Assembly (NCBI GenBank): GCA_012521855.1 | Contig: JAAYLO010000208.1 | Coordinates: 1 to 7,663 of the forward strand | Direction: 5' to 3' | Origin: Halanaerobiaceae bacterium | Lineage (GTDB): Bacteria; Bacillota; Halanaerobiia; Halanaerobiales; DTU029 | DNA: 7,663 nt | Shown here: in pieces, positions 5,875-7,663 of the stretch | Layout of the letters: the number at the start of each line of letters is the position of its first letter | Numbering within the stretch: position 1 is the stretch's first letter | Notes under the pieces: model-generated | What the model saw: the letters and a program-made list of their open reading frames with translations, nothing else | Told to the model about the DNA's origin: nothing | Database searches by the model: none | Made by a program: the position numbers and the translations under genes

Positions 5875-6021
5875 ATGAACAAAACAGGCTGGAGAATAAA
5901 GTAATCAGGAAAAGAGAATAATTTAACCCGGGAACAGTTCGTTAAAATCTCCGAAATGGTCAAACCAAATGTTTAATTATATGAGAGTGGATAAAGCAAT
6001 CCTGATGATGAAATAAAAAAA
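5875..6021 (+). pseudogene. Dead Xre-family HTH regulator gene
   Basis: One frame from ATG 5875, with AGGAG 10 nt upstream (5860-5864), reads MNKTGWRIK, stop, SGKENNLTREQFVKISEMVK then PNV, stop, LYESG, stop, SNPDDEIKKA. This follows an Xre/Cro-type HTH almost residue for residue: the RIK-LRKENNLTREQ opening, the helix-turn-helix, then the LYESGKSNPD signature. The three TAA codons (5902, 5974, 5992) stand where the family usually has Glu, Ser and Lys, each one base away from the expected codon, with no frame change before them. The similarity fades at about 6021, where the toxin-antitoxin terminator begins on the other strand. The preserved ribosome site and start suggest recent death. It may have been the regulator of a lost mobile element or an earlier antitoxin-like gene; which one cannot be told. 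Confidence 0.7.
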
Positions 6022-6041
6022 GCACCTCAATTAAGAAGTGC
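6015..6041 (-). terminator. Terminator of the toxin-antitoxin operon
   Basis: GCACTTC (6041-6035) and GAGGTGC (6028-6022) form a 7-bp stem with one wobble pair and a 6-nt loop, followed by seven T (6021-6015). It lies about 50 nt after the antitoxin stop and overlaps the end of the dead Xre frame on the other strand. Confidence 0.85.
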
Positions 6042-6089
6042 CCGATAGATCTTTTGAGGCCACTAATACGGATTTTCATCGATTGCAAG

Positions 6090-7178
6090 CTAACATTCAA
6101 TCTCATATTTAACCTTTTCCCCAGCATATTGACTATAGCTTATAAAGCCTTCTTTTTGTAGCCTACCAATTAAAATAAAAGTGGGAATGTTTTGCTTCTT
6201 GCAAAATTCTTTTATTGAAGATAGCGAAAAATCACCTTTATTGATAAAATCTTCATACTCATCTGCATCTATTAAAGTACTGGCAGCAAATCCATTTGCC
6301 CTATCCTCAGCTTCACCCTGTGCAAAATCATAATCAATCAATTTATCTTCAATATCACCATTAATGATATGACCAACCTCATGGAAAAAGGTAAACCAGA
6401 AAATATCTGCAAATTTTTGTCTGATGGTCATAAGCAGGTTTAAAGTTTCATCATCATTCTTTTTTATAAACCCTTGAACTGGAGCCCCCGTAAAATGTTT
6501 GACGATAGAAAATCTAATTCCACATTCTGCTAAATATGATTTCAATCTGGATTGAATCTCTGTAAAATTTTCAAACATGAGTCTTTTTATCTCAGGAATC
6601 ATATCTTTTAATTTCTCAACATCCAGTTCTCTTTCAACCAGTTGATTTTTCACTACTAAATCACAGATTCTTAGCCAGGCAAACAAAATATAGTGGTCAA
6701 CATCATAAGCTGCAGCCAGGCGATAAGCACCAACCTGATAAATATCCGGTATATCACTCAAACTGCTGATATTTAAAAGTTTTCTTAATTGAATAACCAG
6801 TATCGAACCACGTGCCTCTTTTTCCACAAAGCCTGTTTTTTTGAGATATTTTATAATGCTATTTAGTTTTTTAAGAATTGCTAACTCTTCTTCAGTAACA
6901 TTATCGTATTCTTCAAAATCAGCTAATTCCTTATCATAATTTGCCTGCAAATTAATCCAGAAACTGGCATCAATACCCAGGGCATATTCTAACTTTTTGG
7001 CAAAAGATACCGATATATCTTTTTGACAGTTGACCAAAGAGCTAATAAAAGGTTCCTTAACACCAGTTCTTATGGCTAATTCTCTTTGACTCATGCCCCT
7101 GTCTTCAAGTATCTCTTTTAGTGTTTCTCCAGGATGAATAATAAAATCACGGGATAATCCACCCGTATTTTTTACCAT
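6090..7178 (-). CDS. higA: HigA-type antitoxin fused to an ImmA/IrrE (M78) metallopeptidase domain
   Basis: This 362-residue protein starts with a HigA-like HTH: IHPGETLKEILEDRGMSQRE (14-33) and TGVKEPFISSLVNCQKDIS (38-56), followed by LEYALGIDASFWINLQANYD (63-82), all characteristic of HigA. A helical middle part (about 90-210) leads to an M78 peptidase domain with HEVGH (266-270), the zinc motif, and EDRANGFAAS (291-300), whose E291 is the likely third ligand, so the site appears intact. HigA binds HigB and represses the operon; M78 proteins of the ImmA type cut regulators on a signal. The ATG lies within the end of the toxin gene (32-bp overlap), with AAGGGGG about 13 nt upstream inside that gene, giving coupled translation. 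Ordinary HigA is about 100 residues, so two-thirds of this protein is extra. It probably binds the TTAACC-N4-GGTTAA operators upstream of the toxin. Confidence 0.9.
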   Translation of the reverse strand: MVKNTGGLSRDFIIHPGETLKEILEDRGMSQRELAIRTGVKEPFISSLVNCQKDISVSFAKKLEYALGIDASFWINLQANYDKELADFEEYDNVTEEELAILKKLNSIIKYLKKTGFVEKEARGSILVIQLRKLLNISSLSDIPDIYQVGAYRLAAAYDVDHYILFAWLRICDLVVKNQLVERELDVEKLKDMIPEIKRLMFENFTEIQSRLKSYLAECGIRFSIVKHFTGAPVQGFIKKNDDETLNLLMTIRQKFADIFWFTFFHEVGHIINGDIEDKLIDYDFAQGEAEDRANGFAASTLIDADEYEDFINKGDFSLSSIKEFCKKQNIPTFILIGRLQKEGFISYSQYAGEKVKYEIEC

Positions 7179-7494
7179 GATAATCCAACACCCCCTTGAT
7201 AATTACTGTGTCACATTCTTTTAACGAACCGGGATCTATACTCTGCACATCTGGTCTAACGATAAGTCTCAAATTCCCAGTAATACTGATCCCATAACAA
7301 CCTTTTAAGTTCCCATGTAATGGATGCGGCTTTCCAAGCCCTGTTTGAAGATATATGCTAAAATTATTTGCAGCTTTTAATTGGTCATATCTTTTCTTGA
7401 TAGCTCTGGTAATATTTTCCCCTTTTTCTTTACTCATATAATTAAAATCCTTAAAATATTTTTCTACTGATGAGTTCTCAAATCTAATATTCAA
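7147..7494 (-). CDS. higB: HigB-type toxin (RelE superfamily mRNA interferase)
   Basis: This 115-residue protein has the HigB/plasmid-maintenance killer signature: GKPHPLHGNLKGCYGISI (54-71), then NLRLIVRPD (74-82) and a C-terminal VLDYHGKKYG (102-111). RelE-fold toxins of this family cut mRNA on the ribosome; R76, R80 and H106 are plausible active-site residues, by family analogy. The start is TTG (7494-7492), the first usable codon in this frame, with AGGTGG (7510-7505) 10 nt upstream. A TTG start with a modest ribosome site would keep toxin synthesis low. The gene comes first in the operon, the usual HigBA order, and overlaps the antitoxin by 32 bp. Its promoter and operators lie immediately upstream. 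The region is AT-rich like the antitoxin gene. Confidence 0.88.
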   Translation of the reverse strand: MNIRFENSSVEKYFKDFNYMSKEKGENITRAIKKRYDQLKAANNFSIYLQTGLGKPHPLHGNLKGCYGISITGNLRLIVRPDVQSIDPGSLKECDTVIIKGVLDYHGKKYGWIIP

Positions 7495-7513
7495 ACCAAC
7501 ATCGCCACCTAAC

Positions 7514-7529
7514 TTAACCTTTTGGTTAA
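7514..7529. promoter_or_regulatory. Operator 1 of the toxin-antitoxin operon
   Basis: Perfect inverted repeat TTAACC-TTTT-GGTTAA lying in the leader between the transcription start and the toxin ribosome site. Probable HigA dimer site, inferred from position and symmetry. Confidence 0.7.
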
Positions 7530-7530
7530 C

Positions 7531-7546
7531 TTAACCTATTGGTTAA
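7531..7546. promoter_or_regulatory. Operator 2 of the toxin-antitoxin operon
   Basis: Perfect inverted repeat TTAACC-TATT-GGTTAA, 17 bp from operator 1 centre to centre, covering the predicted start near 7544. The 17-bp step is about 1.6 helical turns, so two dimers would bind on different faces. Confidence 0.75.
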
Positions 7547-7550
7547 TTTT

Positions 7551-7579
7551 ATTATAGCTTAACCAGCAGATTTATGCAA
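7551..7579 (-). promoter_or_regulatory. Promoter of the toxin-antitoxin operon
   Basis: -35 TTGCAT (7579-7574), a 17-bp spacer and a perfect -10 TATAAT (7556-7551) give a start near 7544. A single half-site TTAACC (7559-7564) lies in the spacer, in the same orientation as the left arms of the two operators. Confidence 0.8.
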
Positions 7580-7663
7580 GTAATATTTTGTTATTTTTTA
7601 CTGGCTTCCTTTGCGTTGAATATAAGAATACACTCCTTTTCTCCAAAGGTTCTGCCATAATAC
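7580..7663. other. Right-edge stretch without an assignable gene
   Basis: All three minus-strand frames stay open from the edge for 20 codons or more (one ends RKGVYSYIQRKGSQ at a TAA near 7600), so a gene end may lie here, but the piece is too short to choose a frame. No terminator is visible between it and the toxin-antitoxin promoter. Confidence 0.2.

Noticed and set aside
5775..5963. 62-codon minus-strand frame
   Set aside because: It is the antisense of the dead Xre gene, has no ribosome site, and its hydrophobic composition is what AT-rich antisense gives.
7501..7565. TTAACC/GGTTAA repeats as a CRISPR-like or iteron array
   Set aside because: Only two full palindromes and one half-site occur, with no spacers, and their position over a promoter fits operators.

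Overview
The window looks like chromosomal DNA of a low-GC Gram-positive bacterium (Bacillota, perhaps an anaerobic Clostridia or Halanaerobia relative). This rests on strong Shine-Dalgarno sequences, near-consensus TTGACA/TATAAT promoters, U-tailed intrinsic terminators and the protein families present. It is not a species call. Composition is uneven: hand counts of single 60-base lines give about 50-58% GC in the membrane transporter, kinase and glycosyltransferase genes, but only about 22-30% in parts of the NUDIX gene and the toxin-antitoxin operon.

Left part (1-1196): the 5' end of a small membrane-protein gene reads out of the window on the minus strand. Divergent from it is an AEC-family permease with a good extended -10 promoter. 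The permease runs tail to tail into the next gene, overlapping it by 11 bp.

Middle-left (1186-3895, minus strand): a probable operon in the order DMT/EamA transporter, NUDIX hydrolase, and P-loop (uridine-kinase-like) protein with an extra N-terminal domain. Two tandem promoter-like sequences precede it. Its leader can form a compact H-type pseudoknot and also contains an unassigned 50-codon ORF. Transporter, NUDIX and kinase together would suit uptake or export and processing of nucleoside-like compounds, but that is inference.

Middle-right (3896-5761, minus strand): a processive family-2 glycosyltransferase resembling poly-GlcNAc synthases (PgaC/IcaA) but with no partner genes. It has its own promoter and a G7 tract in the translation-initiation region. 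Directly after its stop lies the frameshifted 3' remnant of another gene, which still has its intrinsic terminator.

Gene-free stretch 5461-6089: it holds the glycosyltransferase leader and promoter, a GC-rich structured patch, an orphan intrinsic terminator, a dead Xre-type HTH gene on the plus strand (three in-frame TAA codons) and the terminator of the toxin-antitoxin operon.

Right part (6015-7579, minus strand): a complete HigB-HigA type toxin-antitoxin operon. The antitoxin is an HTH protein fused to an ImmA/IrrE (M78) metallopeptidase domain. The operon has a near-consensus promoter, two perfect 6-4-6 inverted-repeat operators over the transcription start and leader, an extra half-site inside the promoter spacer, a 32-bp gene overlap and an intrinsic terminator. 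With the dead Xre gene beside it and its low GC, this end looks like an accessory, transferred segment. The last 84 bases (7580-7663) carry nothing that can be assigned.
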